A stretch of DNA of 64,000 bases from an uncultured Ruminococcus sp. (GCA_947169885.1 CAMVRM010000008.1:1-64000); one strand, 5' to 3'; shown: positions 53,046 to 61,340, counted from the stretch's first letter. Notes: generated from the sequence alone by a model not told the origin. Program-made: numbers and translations.

Positions 53046-54371
53046 ATGAGCTATGATTATTACAATATCAACACCTATGACTGCCGCAGGTTTCGTTTTT
53101 TTAAGCTGTACAGGTATCTGCTGACAGACAGCTCATTCGATGCACTTAGCAGCGAAGCAAAAATCGCTTATTCTCTTTTCGAGAACAGGCATCAGATCTC
53201 CATTGATAACAAGACCTTCCATGATGATAACGGAAAGGTCTTTATTTATTTTTCACGGCAGGAAATTATCGACAGCCTTAACATATCGCCGCATAAGGCA
53301 GCAGCTATCATGAAAGAACTGCTGGAGATCGGTCTGATAGAGCGCAGCAAAAAGCTCGGCGGTTTCGATGGCAGCAAGGGTGCGCAGTACAGACTGTATG
53401 TTAATGACTATGTTGATCTCATCAAGGATAAGGCTCGAAAGACAAAGATCGGGCTTTACGATGCGATGAGATCAAGAGACTTCATCATGATACCGTTTGT
53501 GCTTTTTGACAAGGATAGTCCGATTTTCAAGCTGCCTGTCAATGTTAAGATCACCTATGCTGTGCTGCTTAATCTTTGCCTGCTGTCAATGCAGAGCGAC
53601 AGCTATCATGATGATAACGGCAACATTTATGTCAAGCTTTCTGTCAAAGAACTTCAAAGCATTTTCGGTGCTGAAAAGTGCAGTAAAAGCACAGCGATGA
53701 GATATTTTGACAGACTGGTATCAGACGGGATTATCGAAAGAGCATTTATTAAAGGCGAAAACGTGATCTATGTAAAAAACGTTATAAGCGCAGGTGTCAA
53801 AACTGACACAACAGCAGGTGTCAAAAACGACACAACAGAAGGTGTCAAAACCGACACAACAGAAGGTGTCAAAACTGACACAACAGAAGGTGTCAAAACC
53901 CACACAACAGAAGGTAGCAAAACTGACACAACAGAAGGTGTCAAAACCGACACAACATACAATATATTAATTAGAAAAGAATTAATTAGAAGAGAATTAA
54001 TTAGACAAACTGAATTAGAAGAATTAGAATTAGAAAGCGAAAACTCAACTTCCGATGTTCGTTTCGATGAGCAAGGCTACGCTGAATATCTAAGTGTGAT
54101 CTCTTCTTCCGATCCGCAGGAGATGATCAAACGGCTCGATCTTTACCGCAAGCTTGTACGGCTCGTCAAATGGGTATCGGGAGATAAGGAACGGATATAT
54201 ACATTTGACGGCAGGAACGTAACAGCAGAACAATTTACCGAACTTCTTAACAAGATAGATGATTTTGACTTGATAGATACAGTCGAACGGCTCGCTGCTT
54301 CAAAGCAAAAGATGAATCTGAATTATCACCTGGCTGCACTTTACACCACCGCAGCCGAAAAAGGAGAATAA
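53046..54371 (+). CDS. RepA_N-type replication initiator with two domain copies and internal iterons
   Basis: A 441-aa plasmid-type initiator. Residues 15-120 carry a RepA_N-like winged helix (FFKLYRYLLTDSSFDALSSE, then NGKVFIYFSRQEII). Residues 140-245 repeat the same plan (DFIMIPFVLFDKDSPIF, then NGNIYVKLSVKELQSIFG), so the DNA-binding domain seems duplicated. Residues 250-305 are seven copies of GVKTDTTE encoded by 24-bp DNA repeats. A further AT-rich coding stretch leads to a helical C-terminal domain (about 335-441). In RepA_N plasmids of Gram-positive bacteria the origin commonly lies inside rep, which fits this layout. GAGGTGATG precedes ATG 53046. Confidence 0.8.
   Translation: MSYDYYNINTYDCRRFRFFKLYRYLLTDSSFDALSSEAKIAYSLFENRHQISIDNKTFHDDNGKVFIYFSRQEIIDSLNISPHKAAAIMKELLEIGLIERSKKLGGFDGSKGAQYRLYVNDYVDLIKDKARKTKIGLYDAMRSRDFIMIPFVLFDKDSPIFKLPVNVKITYAVLLNLCLLSMQSDSYHDDNGNIYVKLSVKELQSIFGAEKCSKSTAMRYFDRLVSDGIIERAFIKGENVIYVKNVISAGVKTDTTAGVKNDTTEGVKTDTTEGVKTDTTEGVKTHTTEGSKTDTTEGVKTDTTYNILIRKELIRRELIRQTELEELELESENSTSDVRFDEQGYAEYLSVISSSDPQEMIKRLDLYRKLVRLVKWVSGDKERIYTFDGRNVTAEQFTELLNKIDDFDLIDTVERLAASKQKMNLNYHLAALYTTAAEKGE
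53793..53960 (+). repeat. Seven 24-bp iterons inside the rep gene (probable oriV)
   Basis: Seven direct repeats of exactly 24 bp. Each has the spaced inverted repeat GTGTC-(N6)-GACAC followed by AACAGAA. Units start at 53793, 53817, 53841, 53865, 53889, 53913 and 53937. Changes hit the spacer and, in units 5 and 6, one half-site. The repeat size of about two helix turns suits cooperative binding of the initiator. They also encode GVKTDTTE repeats in Rep. Confidence 0.8.
53961..54042 (+). other. AT-rich tract next to the iterons (possible DNA unwinding element)
   Basis: About 80 bases of almost pure A/T coding sequence follow directly after the iterons. They include three 15-bp direct repeats containing AATTAATTAGA and then short GAATTAGAA repeats. 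This is the expected layout of an origin opening region beside initiator sites. Confidence 0.65.
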
Positions 54372-54373
54372 GA

Positions 54374-55060
54374 ATGCCTATCGACAGAACGAAAGCTTGT
54401 ATATTGGCACTTAGCGGAAAAGAAGCTGATGAAAGCACCTTTTCCGATACTATGCTTGACGGAATAGCACTTATAACAGCGGACGGAGCAAAGCACCTGC
54501 ATTATGAAAAAGCCGGTGAAGATGAACAAACTGAGATACGAAACGTTTTAAATGTCTTATTGACCAAACAGATCGAAGTGATGATACTGACAGAAAGTAT
54601 GCAGATAGGGCTGCTGCAAGACCTGTTGAGCGAGACTGTACAGAGCAGACTGAATCTTCCGATGCAGCAGGCTCAGCAGGCAAGCGGCAAAAGTTCACGA
54701 TTTACACTTACTCCAAAGCTTCCTGAAAATCTCAAACCTCTGAAAACCGAAGAACTAAAGACGACCTTTCAGATCGTAACGAACCGACTGGACATGAATG
54801 ATATTTCACTTGAAGATATGTGTGATTACTACGGGATAGAATACAGCAGGAACCGGACATTGCTTGATACAGCCTATGATATTCTCACCCTGTGGGAGAC
54901 TATGCAGCCATTCTATTTTTCTTCTTTAACAGAAAACAAAAACGACAGATACACGGAACTGATAAACAAAAAAGAAACGCTGTTGGAACAACGAAAAAAG
55001 CTTGACGAGGAAATTGCCATGGTCGAACATGAGATCAGGGCATATAAACAAAACACTTGA
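54374..55060 (+). CDS. Unknown plasmid-associated protein with a C-terminal coiled coil
   Basis: A 228-aa soluble protein. It has a helical N-terminus, a Gln/Ser-rich middle (MQQAQQASGKSS near 98-110), a segment resembling a small helix-turn-helix (SLEDMCDYYGIEYSRNRTLL) and a coiled-coil tail (about 190-225: LLEQRKKLDEEIAMVEHEIR). It starts 2 bases after the rep stop, with AAAGGAG upstream, so it is co-expressed with Rep. No family is recognised; a role in replication or copy control is only suggested by position. Confidence 0.55.
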   Translation: MPIDRTKACILALSGKEADESTFSDTMLDGIALITADGAKHLHYEKAGEDEQTEIRNVLNVLLTKQIEVMILTESMQIGLLQDLLSETVQSRLNLPMQQAQQASGKSSRFTLTPKLPENLKPLKTEELKTTFQIVTNRLDMNDISLEDMCDYYGIEYSRNRTLLDTAYDILTLWETMQPFYFSSLTENKNDRYTELINKKETLLEQRKKLDEEIAMVEHEIRAYKQNT

Positions 55061-55085
55061 CAATCATGTATAAAAATGCTATAAT
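55057..55085 (+). promoter_or_regulatory. Perfect-consensus promoter of the PD-(D/E)XK gene
   Basis: TTGACA, 17-bp spacer, TATAAT. The -35 box overlaps the stop codon of the upstream gene. Confidence 0.85.
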
Positions 55086-55105
55086 TAAGTCAGGATAAGA
55101 GGGAT

Positions 55106-55927
55106 GTGAGACAGTTGATAATCAGACATGAAGACCTCATAGGAACATTTGAGCAGAAACAGCGGCTCGTGGAGCAGTTCAACCTCATGGATGATAATTT
55201 TTTCGCCGTTGTCATGGAGGACAAGGCAGCCTGTGAGTACCTGCTGTGCGCTCTGCTGGGCTTTGAGATAAAGGTCATAGAAACAAAAGCACACTACGAT
55301 ATAGCGAACCTTAAAGCACATTCGGTGGAGCTTGACGTTCTTGCCGAGGATGCAGAGGGCAAGCTGTACAACATTGAGATACAGGTCGAGGACAGGGACA
55401 ACCACCCGAAGCGTGTACGCTACTATCAGGCGGCGGTCGACTGGTCGCTGTTCCAAAAGGGCAGAAAATATGAGGAATTGCCCGAATTGTATCTGCTGTT
55501 CGTGTCGGCGTTCGATATGTTCGGGGACGGACTTATCAGATACGACATTGACCGCAAAATAAGACAGACAGGCAAGACCGCCGACAACGGAGTACATGAG
55601 ATATATTTCAACACAAAGGTCGATGACGGCTCGCAGCTCAGGGAGCTGATGAAGTTTTTCAACGAGAGCAGCGCCGATGATATGCGCTTTGGTGCGCTTT
55701 CGGAAGCAGTGAACCGTCAGAAACGCACAGCGAAGGGAGTTGAGCATATGTGCAAGGCAGTCAGGGATTATGTCACAGAAAGAGAGCAGGAGATCAGGCT
55801 CGAAAGCAAACTCGAAGGCAAGGTCGAATCCGTAAACAACCTCCTGCAAAACGGCTTCAAGCTGGAAGAAGCACTAAGGCTCATCGGCTTGACTGAACAG
55901 GAGTATAAGTCCTACAAGCCGTCATAA
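55106..55927 (+). CDS. Rpn/PD-(D/E)XK nuclease family transposase-like protein
   Basis: A 273-aa protein of the PDDEXK_2 (Rpn-like) group. The N-terminus is DNFFAVVMEDKAACEYLL. The nuclease core has HSVELDVLAEDAEG and IEIQVEDR, giving the acid and ExQ pattern. ELPELYLLFVS and a helical tail (KLEGKVESVNNLLQNG) follow. Relatives cut DNA and promote recombination. The start may be GTG 55106 or TTG 55115; neither has an ideal ribosome site. It has its own promoter and terminator, so it may be a separate mobile cargo gene within the larger element. Confidence 0.82.
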   Translation: MRQLIIRHEDLIGTFEQKQRLVEQFNLMDDNFFAVVMEDKAACEYLLCALLGFEIKVIETKAHYDIANLKAHSVELDVLAEDAEGKLYNIEIQVEDRDNHPKRVRYYQAAVDWSLFQKGRKYEELPELYLLFVSAFDMFGDGLIRYDIDRKIRQTGKTADNGVHEIYFNTKVDDGSQLRELMKFFNESSADDMRFGALSEAVNRQKRTAKGVEHMCKAVRDYVTEREQEIRLESKLEGKVESVNNLLQNGFKLEEALRLIGLTEQEYKSYKPS

Positions 55928-55949
55928 ACTCATAAACAAATAGCAGCCA

Positions 55950-55984
55950 AAAGGCAGTCTGTAAAAACGCAGGCTGCCTTTTTT
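55950..55984 (+). terminator. Rho-independent terminator of the PD-(D/E)XK gene
   Basis: Arms AAGGCAGTCTG / CAGGCTGCCTT followed by TTTTTT. Confidence 0.88.
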
Positions 55985-56045
55985 CATGCCCCCGGCAATG
56001 CTGTTTTGACCGGACGGTATTTCCGAGGGTATGAAAATACTCTTG

Positions 56046-56113
56046 CGGTACATGGTGATTGCAACACCTCAGCGGCAGGTAACACATGGTTCTTCGCCTG
56101 CCGCACCGTACCG
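56046..56113 (+). ncRNA. Three-way-junction structure upstream of parA
   Basis: The stretch folds with an outer stem CGGTAC / GTACCG. A first arm GGTG-ATTGCAA-CACC and a second arm GCGGCAGG / CCTGCCGC lie inside it. It ends about 50 bases before ParA. It could be a leader RNA, a small RNA or a DNA site bound by the partition proteins. No known class is recognised. Confidence 0.45.
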
Positions 56114-56161
56114 TTATTTATCAAAAGAAGGACCATGTTTTAAAGAAAGGACTGTGTTAAT

Positions 56162-56953
56162 ATGAAAAACACAAAGATCATCGCTGTGGCTAATCAGAAA
56201 TCGTCGGGAAAGACTACCACCTGTGTCAATCTCGGAGCAGCACTTTCGCTCAAGGGCTTCAAGGTCTTGCTCATAGACTTTGATCCGCAGGAAAGCCTGT
56301 CGAACTTTTTCGGGCTGTACAACTTTGAGAAAAACATAGCCGACCTTATGCTGAAGCATATCAACAAGCAGCCGATCAGCATTGAGGACTACATTATCCG
56401 CAACGAGGTCAACGGCATCGACATTATCCCCTCAAACAATGCAGATATGAACCTGTTTTCAAGGGTCATAATCTCAAAGCGTGGACAGGAGACAGTGCTT
56501 AGAAGGCTGCTTGCAAAGCATGATACTTTCAGAAGCTATGACTACATACTGATCGACTGCAATGCAAGCGTAGATGTTACAGTTGACAATGCACTCAGTG
56601 CAGCAGAGTATGCGCTTATCCCATGCTGGGCAGCTCCCTTCAACTTCGCTCCCCTCACGAATACTATCGGACAGATCACAGACATTAAGGAGGAACTTAA
56701 CCCCGATCTGAAGATCATCGGTATCCTGCTTACATTCTGCGAACGGACAACAAACTGCATGGCAGCCTGTGAAGCTGTCAGAAACAGATTTGATGATCTG
56801 ATATTCTCCACAACGATGACCCGTACCGCTAAGGCAGATACTTCGCTAAAGGAAAAGGCTGCCGTTCTCAGCAACGCAAAGGATAACAAGACAGCTATCG
56901 AGTACAGAGCCGTTGCTGATGAACTTGTAAGCCGTATCGGGAGGTGCGAATAA
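56162..56953 (+). CDS. ParA/Soj-type partition ATPase
   Basis: A 263-aa ParA. The Walker A is NQKSSGKTT rather than the usual KGGVGKTT. The lysine that binds ATP and the leading signature lysine are kept, but the glycine-valine pair reads Ser-Ser. Motif 2 LLIDFDPQESLS and IDCNASVDVT follow. It segregates plasmids or integrated elements with ParB. AAAGGACTG precedes ATG 56162. Its stop overlaps the parB start (TAATG). Confidence 0.87.
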   Translation: MKNTKIIAVANQKSSGKTTTCVNLGAALSLKGFKVLLIDFDPQESLSNFFGLYNFEKNIADLMLKHINKQPISIEDYIIRNEVNGIDIIPSNNADMNLFSRVIISKRGQETVLRRLLAKHDTFRSYDYILIDCNASVDVTVDNALSAAEYALIPCWAAPFNFAPLTNTIGQITDIKEELNPDLKIIGILLTFCERTTNCMAACEAVRNRFDDLIFSTTMTRTAKADTSLKEKAAVLSNAKDNKTAIEYRAVADELVSRIGRCE

Positions 56954-57900
56954 TGAACTTCGACAAGATAACCGAAACGAACGAAAGCAGGAAAAGCAGA
57001 AAGGAACAGAAGGATTCACTGCAACAGCTTATTGATTCTGCCGAAAACGGGGAACTTGTAACAGTCCCCATGTACAGGATCACAGAGTACACCGATGCAA
57101 AGGGCGGCTCACAGCCCTTTACCATTGACGAGGAAAAGGTGGAAGCACTTGCCGTAAGCATTGAGGAAAACGGACTTATAGAGCCGATAGTTGTCCGTGA
57201 GACTAATGACGGCTATCAGATACTTGCGGGACACCACCGATACAGAGCTTGCAGAAAATGCAGCTTTCGTGAGATAGAGTGCCGTGTGATAAACGTTACA
57301 GAGTGGGAAGCATACCGTATCGTGGTGGAATCAAATGTTCACCATGGCAAGCCTAAGCCCAGTGACATGATGAGGATACTTGCCGAGTACAAGGCTGCTT
57401 CGGAAAATGGCTTGTGTGAGGAAAAGCTGACCAACAGCATGATAGCAAGAGCCTTTGACATTTCGGAACGTCACTTGTACCGCTACCTTCTCATGATGAA
57501 GCTGCATGAAAGCATTATCACTCTGATCGACAGTGAAATGATCGCTATCGGGGCTGTCGATGACATTAAACAGCTTTCCAAAAAACAGCAGCACCTTTTT
57601 GCTTCGTATGTCGATGAGGTGGGCAAGGAGTTCAACGCTGCAAAGTGCAGGAAGATCGTCAAGATCATACTTGACGGAGCAAACTCTATGGAGGAGATAG
57701 ACGAAGCCAATGATGCCGGTAAGAAAGCTAAGAAGTACAAGAATCCGCTGTACAACGATATTGATAACTTGCAGCTCAGAGCAAAGGTCAGCGAACACAC
57801 AGAGAGCGAACTTGATGAGCTTGTGACAAGACTTCTTGCAGAGCATTTCGGAATAGACCTTGAGTTCACGGCGGATGATGAGGAAAATGATGCTGATTAA
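56953..57900 (+). CDS. ParB-type partition protein
   Basis: A 315-aa ParB. The N-terminal CTP-binding region has VEALAVSIEENGLIEPIVVR and ILAGHHRYRACR (equivalent to the GERRxRA box, here GHHRYRA). A helix-turn-helix (LTNSMIARAFDISERHLYRYL) recognises parS. A C-terminal acidic region ends it. ATG 56953 with GGAGG eight bases before is favoured over GTG 56944. No parS consensus was identified by eye. Confidence 0.88.
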   Translation: MNFDKITETNESRKSRKEQKDSLQQLIDSAENGELVTVPMYRITEYTDAKGGSQPFTIDEEKVEALAVSIEENGLIEPIVVRETNDGYQILAGHHRYRACRKCSFREIECRVINVTEWEAYRIVVESNVHHGKPKPSDMMRILAEYKAASENGLCEEKLTNSMIARAFDISERHLYRYLLMMKLHESIITLIDSEMIAIGAVDDIKQLSKKQQHLFASYVDEVGKEFNAAKCRKIVKIILDGANSMEEIDEANDAGKKAKKYKNPLYNDIDNLQLRAKVSEHTESELDELVTRLLAEHFGIDLEFTADDEENDAD

Positions 57901-57916
57901 AGCATAATAAGGCGTA

Positions 57917-57956
57917 AAGGCGGAACGATCACAAAGGTCATTCCGTCTTTTTCTTT
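57917..57956 (+). terminator. Rho-independent terminator of the parAB operon
   Basis: Arms GGCGGAACGATC / GGTCATTCCGTC with G-T pairs, followed by TTTTTCTTTT. Confidence 0.75.
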
Positions 57957-57981
57957 TAAAAGAAAAAAAGGTGATGATCGA

Positions 57982-58170
57982 ATGGACGATAAATGCAGAA
58001 AGGACTTTTTAGCTGCCGTCACGGGAATTGCTGCCTTTGCAGCAAAGCTGATCCCCTCGGCTGTTCTTTTAACGGCGAATGTGAGCATTGTATCGCTGTA
58101 CTCACAAAATTATGTTCGGTTTGTATCCATGCAAAAGAACAAAAAATCTGCCACATGGCAGAAAAGGTGA
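57982..58170 (+). CDS. Small hydrophobic protein of unknown function
   Basis: A 62-aa protein with one likely membrane helix (about 8-38: AAVTGIAAFAAKLIPSAV, then LLTANVSIVSLY) and a basic end. AAGGTGATG precedes ATG 57982. Its 3' end carries the palindrome at 58147-58162 and the ribosome site of the next gene. It is co-oriented with the nuclease downstream. The coding status is moderately supported. Confidence 0.45.
   Translation: MDDKCRKDFLAAVTGIAAFAAKLIPSAVLLTANVSIVSLYSQNYVRFVSMQKNKKSATWQKR
58147..58162. promoter_or_regulatory. 16-bp palindrome, copy 1 (before the thermonuclease gene)
   Basis: TCTGCCACATGGCAGA, a 16-bp palindrome apart from its two central bases. The ribosome site AAGGTGATG and ATG 58175 follow immediately. 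Two more copies lie at 60977 and 61325. Confidence 0.65.
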
Positions 58171-58174
58171 TGAC

Positions 58175-58756
58175 ATGAAATTAAAACGTATCAGAGATAA
58201 TATCTGTGTTGCGCTTGCCGCTGTATGTGTGGTAAGCGGGATCGTTATGGCTGTCAGGGATAAAATGCAGCTCGATATTACCGAGCCTTCTGAAGCAGTT
58301 TCTATCGAATCTGAGAATACGGCTCCCGTGTATGACGGAAAAGCACAGGTGATAAGAGTAGTAGACGGCGACACATATCTTCTCGACATAGACGGCGAGG
58401 AGAAGAAAGTACGGCTTATAGGAGTAGATACACCCGAAAGTGTTGCTCCCGACAGCTACTACAAAGATAATACCTCAGAGGGTACAGAGGTTTCTGCAAT
58501 AGTAAAGAACAAAATCAGCGTCGGGGATACGCTTTATTATGAATACGATACCGAAAAAACAGATAAGTACGGAAGGATCCTTGCATATCTGTATTTCGAG
58601 GACGGAAAAATGGTGGAAGAATGGCTGCTTGAAAACGGGTACGCCAACACCGCAACATATCCTCCGAATGTCAGGTATTCAGAACGTTTCACAGCGCTGG
58701 CACATGAAGCTGCTGAGAATGGTATTGGTCTTTGGAACGGGACATTTACGGATTGA
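58175..58756 (+). CDS. Staphylococcal-nuclease-like (thermonuclease) protein, membrane-anchored
   Basis: A 193-aa protein with one N-terminal membrane helix (about 9-27) and an SNase domain (about 55-190). Active-site segments are VVDGDTYLLDIDG, KVRLIGVDTPES (catalytic Arg), SEGTEVS (Glu) and DKYGRILAYLY (second Arg). It cuts DNA and RNA at the outer membrane face. ATG 58175 follows the palindrome-ribosome-site block. Such nucleases are common on ICEs; a role in DNA uptake or transfer is unproven. Confidence 0.88.
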   Translation: MKLKRIRDNICVALAAVCVVSGIVMAVRDKMQLDITEPSEAVSIESENTAPVYDGKAQVIRVVDGDTYLLDIDGEEKKVRLIGVDTPESVAPDSYYKDNTSEGTEVSAIVKNKISVGDTLYYEYDTEKTDKYGRILAYLYFEDGKMVEEWLLENGYANTATYPPNVRYSERFTALAHEAAENGIGLWNGTFTD

Positions 58757-58784
58757 AAAAATATAAATTTAAAAGGAGTAAAAA

Positions 58785-60974
58785 ATGGCATACAAATATC
58801 ATGGTATATACACCGACTTTTCCTTTGGAGTACACTGCGAACAGGCTGAAACCACCGAGCAGCGGCTTGTTACCGGGCTTAGTCTCGAAGATGCACAGGA
58901 GGTTTTCAAAGAAAAGCTTTCAGCTTATGACGGTTATGTATCTTTGATCGTTACTTTTGAAACACCAAGCATCACTAAGAATTTTGACCTTGTTTACCGT
59001 TTAGATAACAGGATACGTTACATTGATAATGACGATAATGACATAGATAAAATGGAGAGGATACGCAGCACCTACATGGCAATGGCATCGGAATCAATTG
59101 TGTGGAGAAATAATCTTGATCTGCTGCATTACAATTCAGATGAATTTGAAAATGCAAGCTGGCAGCGGCATTACACTAAGCCGAAAAACAGAATGATAGT
59201 TGTAGACACGGAAACCACAGGATTTATCGCAGGCGTTGATGAACTGTTGCAGGTTTCTATTATCAACAGCGTGGGCGAGACGCTCTATAACAGCTACATT
59301 AAGCCTACTCAGCATACAGAATGGAACGAAGCGCAGGCTGTAAACGGTATTACTCCCGAAGCTGTTGCAAACGCTCCGACTATTGAACAGGAGATAGGCA
59401 AAATAAACCGCATACTGAAAAACGCTGAGGTCTATGTAGGCTACAACAGCAGCTTTGACATGGATTTTCTCAGTGCTGCGGGTGCAGCATTCCCCGAAGA
59501 AATGAAGATCAGGGACGTTATGAAGGACTTCGCCCCGATATATGGAGAGTGGAATGAAGCAAAGGGCAGCTACAAATTGCAGAAGCTCATTAAATGCGCC
59601 GCTCATTATGGCTATGACTGGTCAAACGATAAGGCGCATGACAACTTGTCTGACTGTCGGGCAACGCTTTATTGCTTTGACCGCATAGAAACAGACAGAA
59701 AACTGAGCATCGCTGCCGCATTGGTCGGCTGTGACAAAAAGGAATTGGATCGGATAAATTACAATTATCAAAAGGTATTATGCGATCTGATACCAATATA
59801 CGATCATCAAAAGGATCTCGATACATATAATCTAAAAGGCTGCAAGTATGCTGTTATCGAGATCGGCAACGGGTTGATTAACAACTCCTATGAGATCAGA
59901 GAAAGACTTGACCTGTTCCTGTCGGGCAAGTCCTTTCCCGATGATGAATACCACAAGGGCGTACAGAATTACCGAAAACTCCGTGAGGACGGCGGCTATG
60001 TACTTGCAGTCTCTCCGTTACAGTATGCACACTGGAAGAAAAACGACTGCGGCAGAGGACTTGACAACGGCAATTACAACGAAAGCAAGGAAGAAGCGCT
60101 CAAAAGCTACATTCAGAGAGTGGGCAGAGAAACATTCTCTGCAAATGAAATGCAGCGGTATTCTGACGGAATGGTCGATGACCGTATTTCCACTTTGTAC
60201 GAATATGCAAATGACAGATTCTGCGCCGCACTTACATTCAAGACCCCTGCTGAACGTGACAGCAAAAGCATAGTAAAGACTTTCGGAAAGCATGGCAGTC
60301 TGCCCGACTTTGCAAAAGCTGAAAGCAGAGACTATGATAATATGCTGTCTTACTTCATCTATCAGCAGGGACACGATATTTCCGAGGTACACGAAGATTT
60401 GATAAAGAATCCCAACGGCTTTTCCGATGGACAGATATTCGCAGAGAATATACGATTTGTAGGGACGGTCGCTGACGAGATTGCCAACGATCTTTCCGAT
60501 GAGCCGTCACTGACGCTGCTTGTAAATGTAAGCGGTATAGAAATTTCAGCTATCCTGCGAAACAGTAAGAATAACGGGCTTGCACCTTTAGTATTTGACA
60601 GAGACACAACGGTGTGTCTTTACAGTGAAAAGGAGGGCAAGGGAGGTCCGACAGGCATCGTTCCCGACAAGGAAATATGGATACCGGGGGAGTACCTTGC
60701 AGGAGTGCAGGTCATGGGAGCCGATCTTCCTGCTGACAGGATAAGCATTGAAAAAGCATACTGTCTCAGCCGTTCGGCGTTTAAGCAGTCTTTCAAGTAT
60801 GTTTACGGCGATGACACGGGCAGAACTACCATATCTGATAAAGACATAGAAATTCTTGACAAGCTGCAAGGTGCTGTAAAAAACACTGATGCCGCCAGAC
60901 TTGCTGAAAAGGCAAAGGCTGTTGAAGAAAATACTCACACGATAACAAATGTAAACACAGCAAGGAGAAGATGA
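58785..60974 (+). CDS. Large protein with a central DEDDh exonuclease domain
   Basis: A 729-aa protein. The N-terminal 135 residues are of unknown fold. A DnaQ/epsilon-like exonuclease follows (about 136-305) with Exo I VVDTETTGF, Exo II YVGYNSSFDMDFL and Exo III AHDNLSDCRAT; all acidic residues and the His are present. The C-terminal 420 residues are unrecognised. It should degrade DNA 3' to 5'. GGAG precedes ATG 58785. It sits in a run of plus-strand genes of the mobile element. The two flanking regions are much larger than in PolC-epsilon proofreaders, so a new architecture is likely. Confidence 0.8.
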   Translation: MAYKYHGIYTDFSFGVHCEQAETTEQRLVTGLSLEDAQEVFKEKLSAYDGYVSLIVTFETPSITKNFDLVYRLDNRIRYIDNDDNDIDKMERIRSTYMAMASESIVWRNNLDLLHYNSDEFENASWQRHYTKPKNRMIVVDTETTGFIAGVDELLQVSIINSVGETLYNSYIKPTQHTEWNEAQAVNGITPEAVANAPTIEQEIGKINRILKNAEVYVGYNSSFDMDFLSAAGAAFPEEMKIRDVMKDFAPIYGEWNEAKGSYKLQKLIKCAAHYGYDWSNDKAHDNLSDCRATLYCFDRIETDRKLSIAAALVGCDKKELDRINYNYQKVLCDLIPIYDHQKDLDTYNLKGCKYAVIEIGNGLINNSYEIRERLDLFLSGKSFPDDEYHKGVQNYRKLREDGGYVLAVSPLQYAHWKKNDCGRGLDNGNYNESKEEALKSYIQRVGRETFSANEMQRYSDGMVDDRISTLYEYANDRFCAALTFKTPAERDSKSIVKTFGKHGSLPDFAKAESRDYDNMLSYFIYQQGHDISEVHEDLIKNPNGFSDGQIFAENIRFVGTVADEIANDLSDEPSLTLLVNVSGIEISAILRNSKNNGLAPLVFDRDTTVCLYSEKEGKGGPTGIVPDKEIWIPGEYLAGVQVMGADLPADRISIEKAYCLSRSAFKQSFKYVYGDDTGRTTISDKDIEILDKLQGAVKNTDAARLAEKAKAVEENTHTITNVNTARRR

Positions 60975-60976
60975 TC

Positions 60977-60992
60977 TCTGCCATGTGGTAGA
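60977..60992. promoter_or_regulatory. 16-bp palindrome, copy 2 (before a small membrane protein)
   Basis: TCTGCCATGTGGTAGA, the same palindrome as 58147 with the centre reversed and one arm base changed. The ribosome site GGAGG and ATG 61008 follow. Confidence 0.65.
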
Positions 60993-61007
60993 ATGGAGGT
61001 ATTAAAA

Positions 61008-61313
61008 ATGGAAGTGAACATTGTTACATTAGTTTGTATTATAGTATCTGTCTTTTGTTCAATAGAACTCATATATCATGGGATAAGAAGGCTGATCTTT
61101 GGAGATGCGAATGATCTGCAATTAAAATTGGCGGGTTATTCAACGATAAGTATGAATCTGACAGTTTGGATCTTTAAAGTGTTAGGGAATGCTGAACCTA
61201 TGACAGTGCCGCATTCAAGTATAATACTTATCTGCTGTTCGCTGTTTTATCTGATAATAACCATTATAAGGTTTTTTGTCTGGTATAAAACGGGTTATGA
61301 TTCGGAGGACTAA
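61008..61313 (+). CDS. Small three-helix membrane protein
   Basis: A 101-aa protein with hydrophobic stretches at about 4-22, 40-57 and 68-90 and a short acidic tail. GGAGG sits at 60995, giving ATG 61008 over the in-frame ATG 60993. Copy 2 of the palindrome lies just upstream. No family is recognised. Confidence 0.55.
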   Translation: MEVNIVTLVCIIVSVFCSIELIYHGIRRLIFGDANDLQLKLAGYSTISMNLTVWIFKVLGNAEPMTVPHSSIILICCSLFYLIITIIRFFVWYKTGYDSED

Positions 61314-61324
61314 AAGAACTGGTT

Positions 61325-61340
61325 TCTGCCATGTGGCAGA
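61325..61340. promoter_or_regulatory. 16-bp palindrome, copy 3 (before the 158-aa gene)
   Basis: TCTGCCATGTGGCAGA with AAGAGGGG and ATG 61356 directly after it. Confidence 0.65.

Noticed and set aside
53793..53960. Tandem repeats as a CRISPR array
   Set aside because: Units are contiguous 24-bp direct repeats without spacers and stay in frame inside rep; iterons fit better.
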